Shown in pieces: positions 1 to 7,703 of a DNA stretch of 15,884 nt. The DNA comes from Alphaproteobacteria bacterium (lineage in GTDB: Bacteria > Pseudomonadota > Alphaproteobacteria > SP197). Every line of letters starts with the position of its first letter. Within the stretch, counting starts at the first letter, position 1. The stretch covers positions 1 through 15,884 of the forward strand of contig JAJEBJ010000365.1 of NCBI GenBank assembly GCA_022822575.1. Reading direction: 5' to 3'. A program made the translations under genes and the position numbers. Below the pieces are notes generated by a model. The model ran no database searches and was not told where the DNA came from. It saw only the letters and a list, made by a program, of their open reading frames with translations.

Positions 1-1329
1 GTGCGCCGCGCCATGGCGGAAGACCTCGGCGTCACGCTCAACGATCTTTACCGCACGGAATGGGACGCCTTTACCAGTCTCGTTCTCTCTCCCGGTGTTC
101 CACTGACCCATCCTGCTCCGCACCCCTTGGTGGCGCGGGCGCTGATCACCAGGATCGAGATCGTCGGTGACATGGAGCTCTTCGCCAGATCGCGTCCACC
201 CGGCCGGGTGGTGGGAGTGACAGGCACCAACGGCAAGTCGACGACATCGGCGCTCGTAACGCATCTTCTGAAGGCCGCCGGCCGGGAGGTTCAGCTGGGT
301 GGCAACATCGGTGTCCCGGTGCTTGATCTCGAAGCGGGAAGCGATGACGGGATCTACGTTCTCGAACTGTCATCCTTTCAGCTTGATCTCATTCGTTCGC
401 TGGTGAGCGATGTCGCCGTGTTGCTCAACATCGCACCCGACCACATCGAACGTCACGGTGACTTCCCGAACTACATTGCTTCCAAGACGCGCATCTTCAC
501 CCGGCGCGCCTCATCGCAGACAGCGATCATCGGTGTCGACGACGACATATGCCGGCGCATCCATTCCGAACTAGCCGGGCGTCGCGGGCGGACGGTCGTT
601 CCGGTGTCGGCGCAACGCGTCATAAGGCGGGGTGTCCGGATTCACGACGGTGTTCTCATTGACGACCTCGAGGGCGACGCTGTCGAGATCGCGGATCTTG
701 CCTCCCTGCCGTCGTTGCGGGGCGTCCACAACATGCAGAATGCGGCCGCCGCCTTTGCCGTCATCCGCACCCTCGGAGTCGATGGCAGGGACGTCGCCGA
801 TGCCTTTGCGACCTTCTCCGGGCTGGCCCATCGCCAGGAGGTGATCGCCGACATCAACCGCGTGACCTTCGTCAATGACAGCAAGGCCACGAACGCCGAG
901 TCCGCAGCCCGGGGACTGTCCTGTTTCGACAACATCTACTGGATCGCCGGGGGCCGCGCCAAGGACGGCGGCATCGCCACCCTGTCGGCCTATTTCCCGA
1001 GGATGGTCCATGCCTTCCTCATCGGCGAGGCGGCGGGCGCCCTGGCGCAGACTCTCGACGGGCAGGTGCCCTTCACCAACTGCGGTGACCTCGAGAGTGC
1101 GGTTGCCAAGGCAACCGAGATGGCGCTCTCCGACCGGAGGTCCGGGGCCGTGGTCCTGTTGTCGCCGGCCTGTGCCTCCTTCGATCAGTTCTCCAGCTTC
1201 GAGGAGAGAGGGGACCGGTTTCGGGAGCTTGTCCTCGCCGAGGTGAAGGACCGCGCCGATAACCCGGTTGCAACCGCCAGGGCGCCGACGCGCAAGACGC
1301 GTGGCACGACCGGCAGGGACGCGCCATGA
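1..1329 (+). CDS. murD: UDP-N-acetylmuramoyl-L-alanine--D-glutamate ligase (MurD), 5'-truncated by window edge
   Basis: MurD adds D-glutamate to UDP-MurNAc-L-Ala in the cytoplasm, using ATP, during peptidoglycan precursor synthesis. Visible residues (counted from the first codon in the window) are the P-loop GTNGKST at 75-81, ELSSFQLD near 122-129, LNIAPDHIERHG near 142-153, a lysine at 162 (YIASKTRIF) in the position of the carbamylated lysine, NDSKATN near 292-298, and the C-terminal LLSPACASFDQF stretch. In E. coli MurD the P-loop lies near residue 112, so roughly 40 N-terminal residues, including the start of the uracil-binding Rossmann domain, lie upstream of the window. The GTG at position 1 is therefore an internal codon and not the true start. 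The stop overlaps the ftsW start (ATGA), which implies coupled translation. Identity is secure; only the 5' end is missing. Confidence 0.97.
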   Translation: MRRAMAEDLGVTLNDLYRTEWDAFTSLVLSPGVPLTHPAPHPLVARALITRIEIVGDMELFARSRPPGRVVGVTGTNGKSTTSALVTHLLKAAGREVQLGGNIGVPVLDLEAGSDDGIYVLELSSFQLDLIRSLVSDVAVLLNIAPDHIERHGDFPNYIASKTRIFTRRASSQTAIIGVDDDICRRIHSELAGRRGRTVVPVSAQRVIRRGVRIHDGVLIDDLEGDAVEIADLASLPSLRGVHNMQNAAAAFAVIRTLGVDGRDVADAFATFSGLAHRQEVIADINRVTFVNDSKATNAESAARGLSCFDNIYWIAGGRAKDGGIATLSAYFPRMVHAFLIGEAAGALAQTLDGQVPFTNCGDLESAVAKATEMALSDRRSGAVVLLSPACASFDQFSSFEERGDRFRELVLAEVKDRADNPVATARAPTRKTRGTTGRDAP

Positions 1330-2450
1330 CCACCTTCGATCGCACGGACAGAAGCATGGTGGCCCGCTGGTGGTGGACCATCGATCGCTGGAACATGACG
1401 GCCCTGTTCATCCTCATGGTCTTCGGAGCCATCCTGATTCTCGCCGCCAGCCCACCGGTGGCCGAACGCATTGGTGTCGATGCCTTCCACTTTGCCGAGC
1501 GGCAGTTTCTGTTCCTCGTTCCGGCGGTGGCCATCCTGGTGAGCCTGTCCCTTCTCGATCCCGTTCAGGTCCGGCGGGCCGGTCTCTCCCTCATGATCAT
1601 CTCCCTCGCCCTTCTGGTCGTAACCCTTCTGGTCGCGGCGAAGACCAAGGGCGCACAACGCTGGATCCCCCTCGGTGCCTTTTCGCTCCAGGCGTCCGAA
1701 TTTGCCAAGCCGGCCCTTGCCATCACCACGGCATGGCTGCTGGCCACGGGCAGGATTGTCCCCGGATTTCCGGGAATCCTCCTCTCGTGTGCCCTGACGG
1801 CGATCGTCGCCGGCCTGCTGGTCCTGCAGCCCGACTTCGGGACCACCTTCATCGTGCTTGCCGTCTGGGGCAGCCAGCTCTTCCTTGGCGGCCTGCCCTT
1901 CCTCGTCGTGGCCGCTGTGGCCGTGGCGGCGGTTCTCGGCCTCTTCATCGGCTATCAGCAGTTCGACTATGTCAGGGATCGCATCAACGGCTTCTTCAAT
2001 CCGGAGTCCGTCGACACCTACCAGATCGAGATGTCGCTCCGGTCCTTCCAGTCCGGCGGCCTCAAGGGCCGCGGACCGGGAGAAGGTGTGGTCAAGGACC
2101 ATCTGCCGGATGCCCACTCGGACTTCATCTTTGCCGTCGGTGGCGAGGAGTTCGGGCTCATCGCCTGCCTGGTGCTGGTGTCGCTCTATGCCTTCGTGGC
2201 GCTGCGTGGATTCGTGCGCCTGCGCCACGAGAGGAATCTCTTCGTGCTCCTTGCGGTGGCCGGCCTGGTCATCCAGTTCGCCGTACAGGCCGTGGTCAAC
2301 ATGGGGGTTGCCCTGAGGCTGCTTCCGACCACCGGAATGACGCTGCCCTTCGTTTCCTATGGCGGCTCATCGCTGTTCGCCATGGCCATCGGCATGGGCC
2401 TGATGCTCGCGCTGACGCGTCAGCGCCCGAACCGGGGGCGGCCATCATGA
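1326..2450 (+). CDS. ftsW: Division-specific SEDS peptidoglycan glycosyltransferase FtsW
   Basis: FtsW is the inner-membrane SEDS polymerase that extends septal glycan strands from lipid II, working with the FtsI transpeptidase. The 374-residue protein is strongly hydrophobic, with about ten likely membrane segments, beginning near residue 24 after a short cytoplasmic N-terminus. SEDS hallmarks are KGAQRWI (108-114), SEFAKP (124-129), LQPDFGT (167-173), LPDAHSDFIFA (260-270; Asp266 sits in the family's conserved functional loop) and LLPTTGMTLPFVSYGGSS (332-349). RodA is the alternative, but the position between murD and murG fixes it as FtsW. The ATG overlaps the murD stop and its stop overlaps the murG start, both as ATGA. 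Shine-Dalgarno sequences are weak, so expression probably depends on coupling. Confidence 0.97.
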   Translation: MTTFDRTDRSMVARWWWTIDRWNMTALFILMVFGAILILAASPPVAERIGVDAFHFAERQFLFLVPAVAILVSLSLLDPVQVRRAGLSLMIISLALLVVTLLVAAKTKGAQRWIPLGAFSLQASEFAKPALAITTAWLLATGRIVPGFPGILLSCALTAIVAGLLVLQPDFGTTFIVLAVWGSQLFLGGLPFLVVAAVAVAAVLGLFIGYQQFDYVRDRINGFFNPESVDTYQIEMSLRSFQSGGLKGRGPGEGVVKDHLPDAHSDFIFAVGGEEFGLIACLVLVSLYAFVALRGFVRLRHERNLFVLLAVAGLVIQFAVQAVVNMGVALRLLPTTGMTLPFVSYGGSSLFAMAIGMGLMLALTRQRPNRGRPS

Positions 2451-3571
2451 GCATTCGTGTCATGATTGCGGCCGGTGGCACCGGAGGACACCTGATTCCG
2501 GCGCTCGCCGTTGCCGGTGAACTGATGCGCCGGGGCCATGACGTTACTGCCGTGACCGACCGACGAGGCTCCGCACTGGCGCGCCGGATCAGCGACATTC
2601 CGGTGCGTGAGGTGAAGGCGGCCAGTCCGTCCGGCCGGACAATCGCCGGCAAGGTCGCGGCCGGCATCACCATGCTGGCTGGTTGTGCCGGAGCGCTCCG
2701 CCTGATCCATGCCGAAAGGCCGGCGGTCGTGGCAGGGTTCGGCGGCTATCCGACGATCCCCCCCCTTGTTGCAGGGCAGTTTCTCGGCGTGCCGGTGCTG
2801 GTTCACGAACAGAACGCAGTTCTCGGGCGGGCCAACCGCTTTCTCGCCCCCAGGGCCAGGGTGGTGGCCACCTCCTTTGCCCAGACACGACCGGTCGCGG
2901 CGCGACGCACGGTCACCGTGGGTGTGCCGGTCCGCGACTCCATTGCGGCCCTTGGCCGCGTCGCGTACCGGCCGCCGGAACCGGAAGAGGATGTCAATCT
3001 CCTTGTGGTCGGAGGAAGCCAGGGCGCCGGGATCTTCGGCACCCTGCTGCCTGAAGCCGGACAGCACCTCGATGGAGCCCTGCTGCGACGCCTCACGGTT
3101 GTGCAGCAGTGCCGGGAGGAAGACGTCGGGCGCACCGCGGCGGCCTGGCGGGCTCTCGGCGTGACGGCGCTGGTGGCGCCATTCTTCGAGGAAATGGCCG
3201 GACACCTCGCGCGTGCGCACCTGGTGGTGGCCCGGGCAGGGGCCTCGACAATTGCCGAACTCGCGGTGTCGGGCCGGCCGTCGGTCCTGGTTCCGTTTCC
3301 CGGGGCGGCGGACGACCACCAGAGGGAGAATGCCAACGTTGTCGTCAACGCCGGTGGCGGATGGCTCGTCGACGAGAAGGAAGCGGACGCCCGCTCTCTT
3401 GCCACACATCTTGAATCGCTCCTGACCTCGCCAGGGGAATTGACGCGCGCTGCCGGCAACGTGCGCCGCCTTGCCCGCGCCGATGCAGCGGCGGCGCTGG
3501 CCGAGGCGATTGAGAACCTCGCCGCCGGCAATGGCCGCGCCTGCCGGGTGCTGAAGGAGCAGGAGGCATGA
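2447..3571 (+). CDS. murG: Undecaprenyldiphospho-muramoylpentapeptide beta-N-acetylglucosaminyltransferase (MurG)
   Basis: MurG is the peripheral membrane GT-B glycosyltransferase that moves GlcNAc from UDP-GlcNAc onto lipid I to make lipid II. The 374-residue product shows the N-terminal glycine loop GGTGGH (10-15), GFGGYPT (97-103), HEQNAVLGRANR (120-131), the second glycine loop VVGGSQGA (187-194), and the UDP-binding region ARAGASTIAEL (262-272), followed by PFPGAADDHQRENA. The frame stays open upstream to 1268, but ATG 2447 gives the canonical N-terminus and overlaps the ftsW stop (ATGA), so it is taken as the start. The stop overlaps the murC start (ATGA). Neighbours ftsW and murC are its usual partners in the dcw cluster. 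Confidence 0.97.
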   Translation: MSIRVMIAAGGTGGHLIPALAVAGELMRRGHDVTAVTDRRGSALARRISDIPVREVKAASPSGRTIAGKVAAGITMLAGCAGALRLIHAERPAVVAGFGGYPTIPPLVAGQFLGVPVLVHEQNAVLGRANRFLAPRARVVATSFAQTRPVAARRTVTVGVPVRDSIAALGRVAYRPPEPEEDVNLLVVGGSQGAGIFGTLLPEAGQHLDGALLRRLTVVQQCREEDVGRTAAAWRALGVTALVAPFFEEMAGHLARAHLVVARAGASTIAELAVSGRPSVLVPFPGAADDHQRENANVVVNAGGGWLVDEKEADARSLATHLESLLTSPGELTRAAGNVRRLARADAAAALAEAIENLAAGNGRACRVLKEQEA

Positions 3572-4998
3572 TCCGCGCACCGGACGTCATGGGACCCGTG
3601 CACTTCGTCGGCATCGGTGGCATCGGCATGAGCGGCATCGCCGAAGTGCTGCACAACCAGGGCTATTCGGTTCAGGGGTCCGACATTGCGGAAAGCGCCT
3701 CGGTGAACCGTCTGCGCCGTCTCGGCATCCCGGTGGCCATCGGCCATTCCGGCGACAATGTCGGGAAGGCGAGTGTGGTGGTTGTCTCCTCGGCCATCGC
3801 CGCCGACAACGCGGAAGTCGTCGAGGCCCGGCGCACATGGATTCCTATCGTGCGCCGCGCCGAGATGCTGGGCGAACTGATGCGCCCGGTCGATTCAATA
3901 GCGGTCAGCGGCACCCATGGCAAGACCACCACCACGTCACTGGTGGGCTGGATGCTGGAGTGCGCGGAACTCGATCCGACGGTGATCAACGGCGGCATCG
4001 TCAACGCCTATGGCGCCAACACCCGCATGGGCAAGGGTGGCTGGATGGTGGCCGAGGCCGACGAGTCCGACGGCAGTTTCCTGCAGCTGCCGATGACCGC
4101 CGCGGTCGTTACCAACATGGACCCCGAGCACCTGGAGAGTTACGGGTCGTTCGACGCCGTGCGAGAGGCCTATGCGCGCTTTATCGGCAACATTCCGTTC
4201 TATGGCTTTGCCGTGCTGTGCATCGATGATGCCGATGTCCATTCACTCGTCGCTCGGGTGACGGATCGCCGTATCATCACCTATGGACTGGGTGCCCAGG
4301 CGGATGTGCGCGGGACCAGACTGCGCCTCACCGGGACCGGTTACCGATTCGATGCGGTGCTCACGGACCGCAGGACACATGTGGCGCACACCCTGGGCGA
4401 TCTCGATCTGCCGATGTGGGGCCGCCACAACGTCACCAACGCACTCGCCGCCATCTCGGTGGCCCGGGAACTCGGCATTGACGACGATACGGTAAGACGT
4501 GCCCTTGCCAGCTTTGCCGGGGTACGGCGGCGCTTCACCCGTACCGGTGAAGCGCGCGGGGTCACGGTCATCGACGACTACGCCCACCATCCCGTCGAGA
4601 TTGCCGCGGTCCTCGAGGCGGCGAGGGAGGTGTTCCAGGGACACATCATCGCCGTGGTGCAGCCCCATCGCTACACCCGTCTCTCGAACCTGTTCGACGA
4701 GTTCTGCGCCTGTTTCAACGACGCCGATGCGGTCATCGTCGCCGATGTTCACGCCGCCGGGGAGACGCCATTGGCGGATGCCTCGCGTCAGCGCCTGGTG
4801 GAGGGTCTGCGTGAACGCGGTCATCGCCAGGTGCTCTCTCTCGACCGCAAGGAGGATCTGGCGGCGATGGTGGATCGCGTGACCGTGCCCGGCGATGCCG
4901 TGATCTGCATGGGCGCCGGTTCCATCACGTACTGGGCCGAGGCGCTTCCGCGCCAACTCGATGCATTGTCCGGCGGCGATGTGAGGGAGGCATCGTGA
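3568..4998 (+). CDS. murC: UDP-N-acetylmuramate--L-alanine ligase (MurC)
   Basis: MurC catalyses the first amino-acid addition to UDP-MurNAc, with ATP, in the cytoplasm. The 476-residue protein has the N-terminal Rossmann motif HFVGIGGIGMSG (12-23), the P-loop SGTHGKTTTTS (114-124), the EADESDGSF segment (163-171), TNMDPEHLE (182-190), the GRHNVTNALAA region of the central domain and DDYAHHPVEI in the C-terminal domain. The start ATG 3568 overlaps the murG stop and is preceded by AAGGAG at 3554-3559 with 8-base spacing; a nearer AGGAGG (3561-3566) lies only one base from the ATG and is too close for that start. A second in-frame ATG at 3589 is possible but would shorten the N-terminus. The gene ends in an overlap with murB. 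Confidence 0.97.
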   Translation: MIRAPDVMGPVHFVGIGGIGMSGIAEVLHNQGYSVQGSDIAESASVNRLRRLGIPVAIGHSGDNVGKASVVVVSSAIAADNAEVVEARRTWIPIVRRAEMLGELMRPVDSIAVSGTHGKTTTTSLVGWMLECAELDPTVINGGIVNAYGANTRMGKGGWMVAEADESDGSFLQLPMTAAVVTNMDPEHLESYGSFDAVREAYARFIGNIPFYGFAVLCIDDADVHSLVARVTDRRIITYGLGAQADVRGTRLRLTGTGYRFDAVLTDRRTHVAHTLGDLDLPMWGRHNVTNALAAISVARELGIDDDTVRRALASFAGVRRRFTRTGEARGVTVIDDYAHHPVEIAAVLEAAREVFQGHIIAVVQPHRYTRLSNLFDEFCACFNDADAVIVADVHAAGETPLADASRQRLVEGLRERGHRQVLSLDRKEDLAAMVDRVTVPGDAVICMGAGSITYWAEALPRQLDALSGGDVREAS

Positions 4999-5921
4999 TG
5001 TCCGTGGCGGACACTCATGCTGCCCTGCCGGATGTCAGGGGCACCTATCGCGAGGGCGCCGATCTGTCGCGCACGACCTGGTTTGGCACAGGCGGGCGGG
5101 CAGATGTCCTCTTCCGTCCCGCAGACGAGGATGATCTCGTCCATTTCATGGCGACACGACCAGCCGGACTGGCAGTCACCGTCCTGGGCGTCGGCTCCAA
5201 CGTCCTGGTGCGGGATCGCGGAATTGCAGGAGTCACGATCCGCCTCGGCCGCGGGTTCACGAGCATCGCCGTCGAAGGGCACGAGGTGCACGCGGGAGCT
5301 GCGGCCCTTGACGGCCACGTGGCGCGTCAGGCGGCAGCGGCCGGCATCGCCGGACTCGAGTTTCTCGCCGGTGTGCCGGGTACGATTGGCGGCGCCATCG
5401 CCATGAATGCAGGCGCCTATGGCCGCGAAATCGCGGACGTTCTCGTTCGCGTCCGCGCCGTCGCTCCCGACGGCACCGCGCACGACCTCGATGCGGAGGT
5501 TCTGGGGCATGGATACCGACACTGCGAACTGGCCGGGGAGTGGGTCTTCACCTCCTGCGTGCTGCGCGGTGAAGCGGGAGTGAAGCCGGCGATTGAGGAA
5601 CGGATCCGGGAGATTCAGGACTGCCGCGCCCTGACGCAGCCGACGAAGGAGCGGACCGGTGGCAGCACGTTCCGCAATCCGCCGCCACCCCAGGCCCGGG
5701 CATGGGAACTCATCGACAGGGCCGGATGCCGCGGCCTGCGCCGGGGCGGGGCGATGGTGTCGGAGAAACACTGCAATTTCCTCGTCAATACGGGCGGAGC
5801 ATCGGCAACCGATCTCGAGACCCTGGCCGAGGATGTGCGCCGGCGTGTCTGGAATTCCCAGGGCATATGCCTCGAGTGGGAAATCCGGTGTCTCGGGCGG
5901 CATCCCGGAGGGGCGCGATGA
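4998..5921 (+). CDS. murB: UDP-N-acetylenolpyruvoylglucosamine reductase (MurB)
   Basis: MurB is the FAD enzyme that reduces UDP-GlcNAc-enolpyruvate to UDP-MurNAc with NADPH. The 307 residues include the FAD-binding segment VTVLGVGSNVLVRD (60-73), EFLAGVPGTIGGAIAMNAGAYG (121-142), tyrosine 173 in the GYRHC context, GGSTFRNP (221-228) with Ser223 at the usual proton-donor position, AWELIDRAGCRG and EKHCNFLVNTG (256-266), and C-terminal glutamates in LEWEI (292-296). Size and motif spacing fit the shorter type II MurB. The first ATG (4998) forms a TGATG overlap with the murC stop and has GAGGGAGG upstream with about 7-base spacing. The in-frame GTG at 4995 is an alternative one codon longer but sits closer to the ribosome site. 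Confidence 0.96.
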   Translation: MSVADTHAALPDVRGTYREGADLSRTTWFGTGGRADVLFRPADEDDLVHFMATRPAGLAVTVLGVGSNVLVRDRGIAGVTIRLGRGFTSIAVEGHEVHAGAAALDGHVARQAAAAGIAGLEFLAGVPGTIGGAIAMNAGAYGREIADVLVRVRAVAPDGTAHDLDAEVLGHGYRHCELAGEWVFTSCVLRGEAGVKPAIEERIREIQDCRALTQPTKERTGGSTFRNPPPPQARAWELIDRAGCRGLRRGGAMVSEKHCNFLVNTGGASATDLETLAEDVRRRVWNSQGICLEWEIRCLGRHPGGAR

Positions 5922-5980
5922 GCCGCGTCAGACCCGGTCAGCGGACAGCCTTCCTGACCCGCTGCGGAGATGTCCCGTGA
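5918..5980 (+). CDS. Possible 20-codon bridging ORF between murB and ddl
   Basis: A short open frame fills the gap between murB and ddl exactly. Its ATG overlaps the murB stop as ATGA (5918-5921) and its stop overlaps the ddl start as GTGA (5977-5980). GGAGG at 5907-5911 lies 6 bases before the ATG, a good ribosome site in its own right. The predicted peptide is 20 residues, basic, starting MSRVRPGQR and ending CGDVP, with no membrane segment or recognised motif. Its most likely role, if translated, is to carry ribosomes from murB into ddl, but it could also be a chance open frame. Conservation in relatives is unknown, so confidence as a real gene is low. Confidence 0.3.
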   Translation: MSRVRPGQRTAFLTRCGDVP

Positions 5981-6897
5981 GGCGTCACGTCGCAGTCCTG
6001 ATGGGCGGCTGGAGCGCCGAGCGCGAGGTGTCGCTCGTCACCGGTCAGCGCTGTGCCGACGCTCTTGAATCCGGCGGCCACCAGGTCACCCGTATCGATG
6101 TCGACCGTGACATCACCCATCGCCTGAGGGCGCTCGATCCTGCTGCGGAGGTGGTGTTCAACGCCCTGCACGGACGATTTGGCGAAGACGGGTGCATCCA
6201 GGGCCTGCTGGAGACCATGGGACTTCCCTACACCCATTCGGGTCCGCTGGCATCGGCCCTGGCCATGGACAAGTCAATGGCCAAGCGCCTTTTCGCTTCC
6301 GCCGGCATTCCCTGTCCCGACGGGCGTATGGCGCACCGCACGGAGGCCGGCCGCCCTGCCGGCTGGCAGAAACCCTTTGTCGTGAAACCCGGCCGCGAGG
6401 GATCGAGCGTCGGCGTGCGGCGCGTGCTGGCGGAATGCAATGACGACCGGCTGCGCGACTCCGACTTTCTCTATGGCGACGACGTCATGATCGAATCGTA
6501 CATTCCGGGACGCGAACTCACCGTCACCGTCCTCGGTGACAAGGCTCTCGGTGTCACGGAAGTCCTGACCGGCGAGGGATTCTACGACTATCACAACAAG
6601 TACACCGCTGGGCGTTCACGTCACGTCCTGCCGGCGCCCGTGCCAGGTGAGGTTGCCGACAGCGCCATGGAGCTGGCGCTTGCCGCACACCGTCTGCTCG
6701 GCTGTCACGCCGTGTCGCGGGCAGACTTTCGCTACGACGACACCAGGGGAGAACCAGGCGATCTCTACCTTCTCGAGATCAACACCCAGCCCGGCATGAC
6801 GCCGGTGTCCCTGGTCCCCGAACAGGCCGCCCACTCAGGAATGGGCTTCGTGGAACTCGTGTGCTGGATCACGGAGCAGGCACGATGCGAAAGATGA
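5977..6897 (+). CDS. ddl: D-alanine--D-alanine ligase
   Basis: Ddl joins two D-alanines with ATP to make the terminal dipeptide of the peptidoglycan stem. The 306-residue ATP-grasp enzyme matches DdlB in length. Visible motifs are LMGGWSAEREVSL (8-20, with catalytic-type Glu17), ALHGRFGEDGCIQGLLE (63-79), SGPLASALAMDK (88-99), the ATP loop VKPGREGSSVGV (136-147), the lid FYDYHNKY (202-209), and EINTQPGMTPVS (267-278) carrying metal ligands. The tyrosine-containing lid fits a D-Ala-D-Ala enzyme and not a D-Ala-D-Lac ligase. GTG 5977 is taken as the start: it gives the canonical N-terminus and has GGAG at 5966-5969 with 7-base spacing. The frame is open further upstream, but only as a shadow of murB. 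Confidence 0.96.
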   Translation: MRRHVAVLMGGWSAEREVSLVTGQRCADALESGGHQVTRIDVDRDITHRLRALDPAAEVVFNALHGRFGEDGCIQGLLETMGLPYTHSGPLASALAMDKSMAKRLFASAGIPCPDGRMAHRTEAGRPAGWQKPFVVKPGREGSSVGVRRVLAECNDDRLRDSDFLYGDDVMIESYIPGRELTVTVLGDKALGVTEVLTGEGFYDYHNKYTAGRSRHVLPAPVPGEVADSAMELALAAHRLLGCHAVSRADFRYDDTRGEPGDLYLLEINTQPGMTPVSLVPEQAAHSGMGFVELVCWITEQARCER

Positions 6898-7703
6898 CAC
6901 AGAGGAAAGGCGCCCGGCGTGTCCGGCGGATCCTTGCGCGGCGTGCCGGCCCGCTCCTCCTCGCCGTCGCCCTGCTGTCGGGCGCCTGGATGACCGGACA
7001 TCTCTCGACAGCCTGGCGCACCGCGCTCGATAGGGCGGTGGAGACCTCGATCACGGCCGGCTTCCAAGTCCGCCATGTGCTGGTTTCGGGCCGCTCGAAG
7101 ACGGATCGCCAGACACTCGTGGAGGCATTGGGGATCGAGATCGGCGAAGCGATGTTCGCCATCGACCTGGAAGCAGCAAGAGCCCGGGTCACCTCGCTCG
7201 CCTGGGTGCGTGATGCCTCCATCAGGCGCCGCATGCCCGATACCGTTGTCATCGAGCTCGTCGAGCGCCGGCCGCTGGCCATGTGGCAGCACCAGGGCGA
7301 ACTCTTTGTCGTCGACACCGTCGGCGAGGTGATCGGTGGGGCCCAACCGGAGGATCACTCCGGGCTGTTTCTGGTGGTGGGCCCGGGCGCACCGGCCGCT
7401 ACCGCAGACCTCCTGGCACTGCTTGGCCTGACCCCGGATCTGGCGCCCCGTGTCCTTGCCGCCGTGCGCATCGGCCAGCGCCGCTGGAAGCTCCATCTTG
7501 ACGGCGGAATCGACATTCACCTTCCCGAGGATGGGGTGCAGGAGGCCTGGCTGGCACTGGCCGGCATGGACAGGAGCAGCGGACTGCTTTCCAGGGACGT
7601 CATGACCATCGATCTGCGCCTGCCCGATCGTCTCGTGGTTCGCCTCACCGAAGAGGCAAGGGAGCGTCTCGATCATGAGATGACGCAAGGAGAGGATACA
7701 TGA
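6885..7703 (+). CDS. ftsQ: Cell division protein FtsQ
   Basis: FtsQ is the bitopic divisome protein that recruits the FtsL/FtsB and FtsW/FtsI complexes. The 272-residue protein has a basic cytoplasmic N-terminus (residues 1-20, rich in Arg/Lys), one membrane segment at about 22-40, a POTRA domain at about 61-130 (QVRHVLVSGR, GIEIGEAMFAIDL, LAWVRDASIRRRMPDTVVIELVERRPLAMW) and a periplasmic beta domain after that. ATG 6885 is chosen because GGAG at 6873-6876 lies 8 bases before it; this makes a 13-base overlap with ddl. ATG 6894 (ATGA overlap) and GTG 6861 are alternatives in the same frame. The stop overlaps the ftsA start as ATGA. Domain order plus location make the call firm. Confidence 0.95.
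   Translation: MRKMTQRKGARRVRRILARRAGPLLLAVALLSGAWMTGHLSTAWRTALDRAVETSITAGFQVRHVLVSGRSKTDRQTLVEALGIEIGEAMFAIDLEAARARVTSLAWVRDASIRRRMPDTVVIELVERRPLAMWQHQGELFVVDTVGEVIGGAQPEDHSGLFLVVGPGAPAATADLLALLGLTPDLAPRVLAAVRIGQRRWKLHLDGGIDIHLPEDGVQEAWLALAGMDRSSGLLSRDVMTIDLRLPDRLVVRLTEEARERLDHEMTQGEDT

Noticed and set aside
1185..2228. Long minus-strand open frame opposite ftsW (347 codons)
   Set aside because: The translation is low-complexity in Asp, Glu, His, Gly and Arg with no family features. It is the expected antisense shadow of a GC-rich coding gene whose identity is certain.
2420..3580. Long minus-strand open frame opposite murG (386 codons)
   Set aside because: It lies wholly against murG, has no recognisable motif, and its composition is that of an antisense shadow frame.
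4821..5903. Long minus-strand open frame opposite murB (360 codons)
   Set aside because: Shadow of murB and the end of murC, which are firmly identified; no domain or ribosome site supports it.
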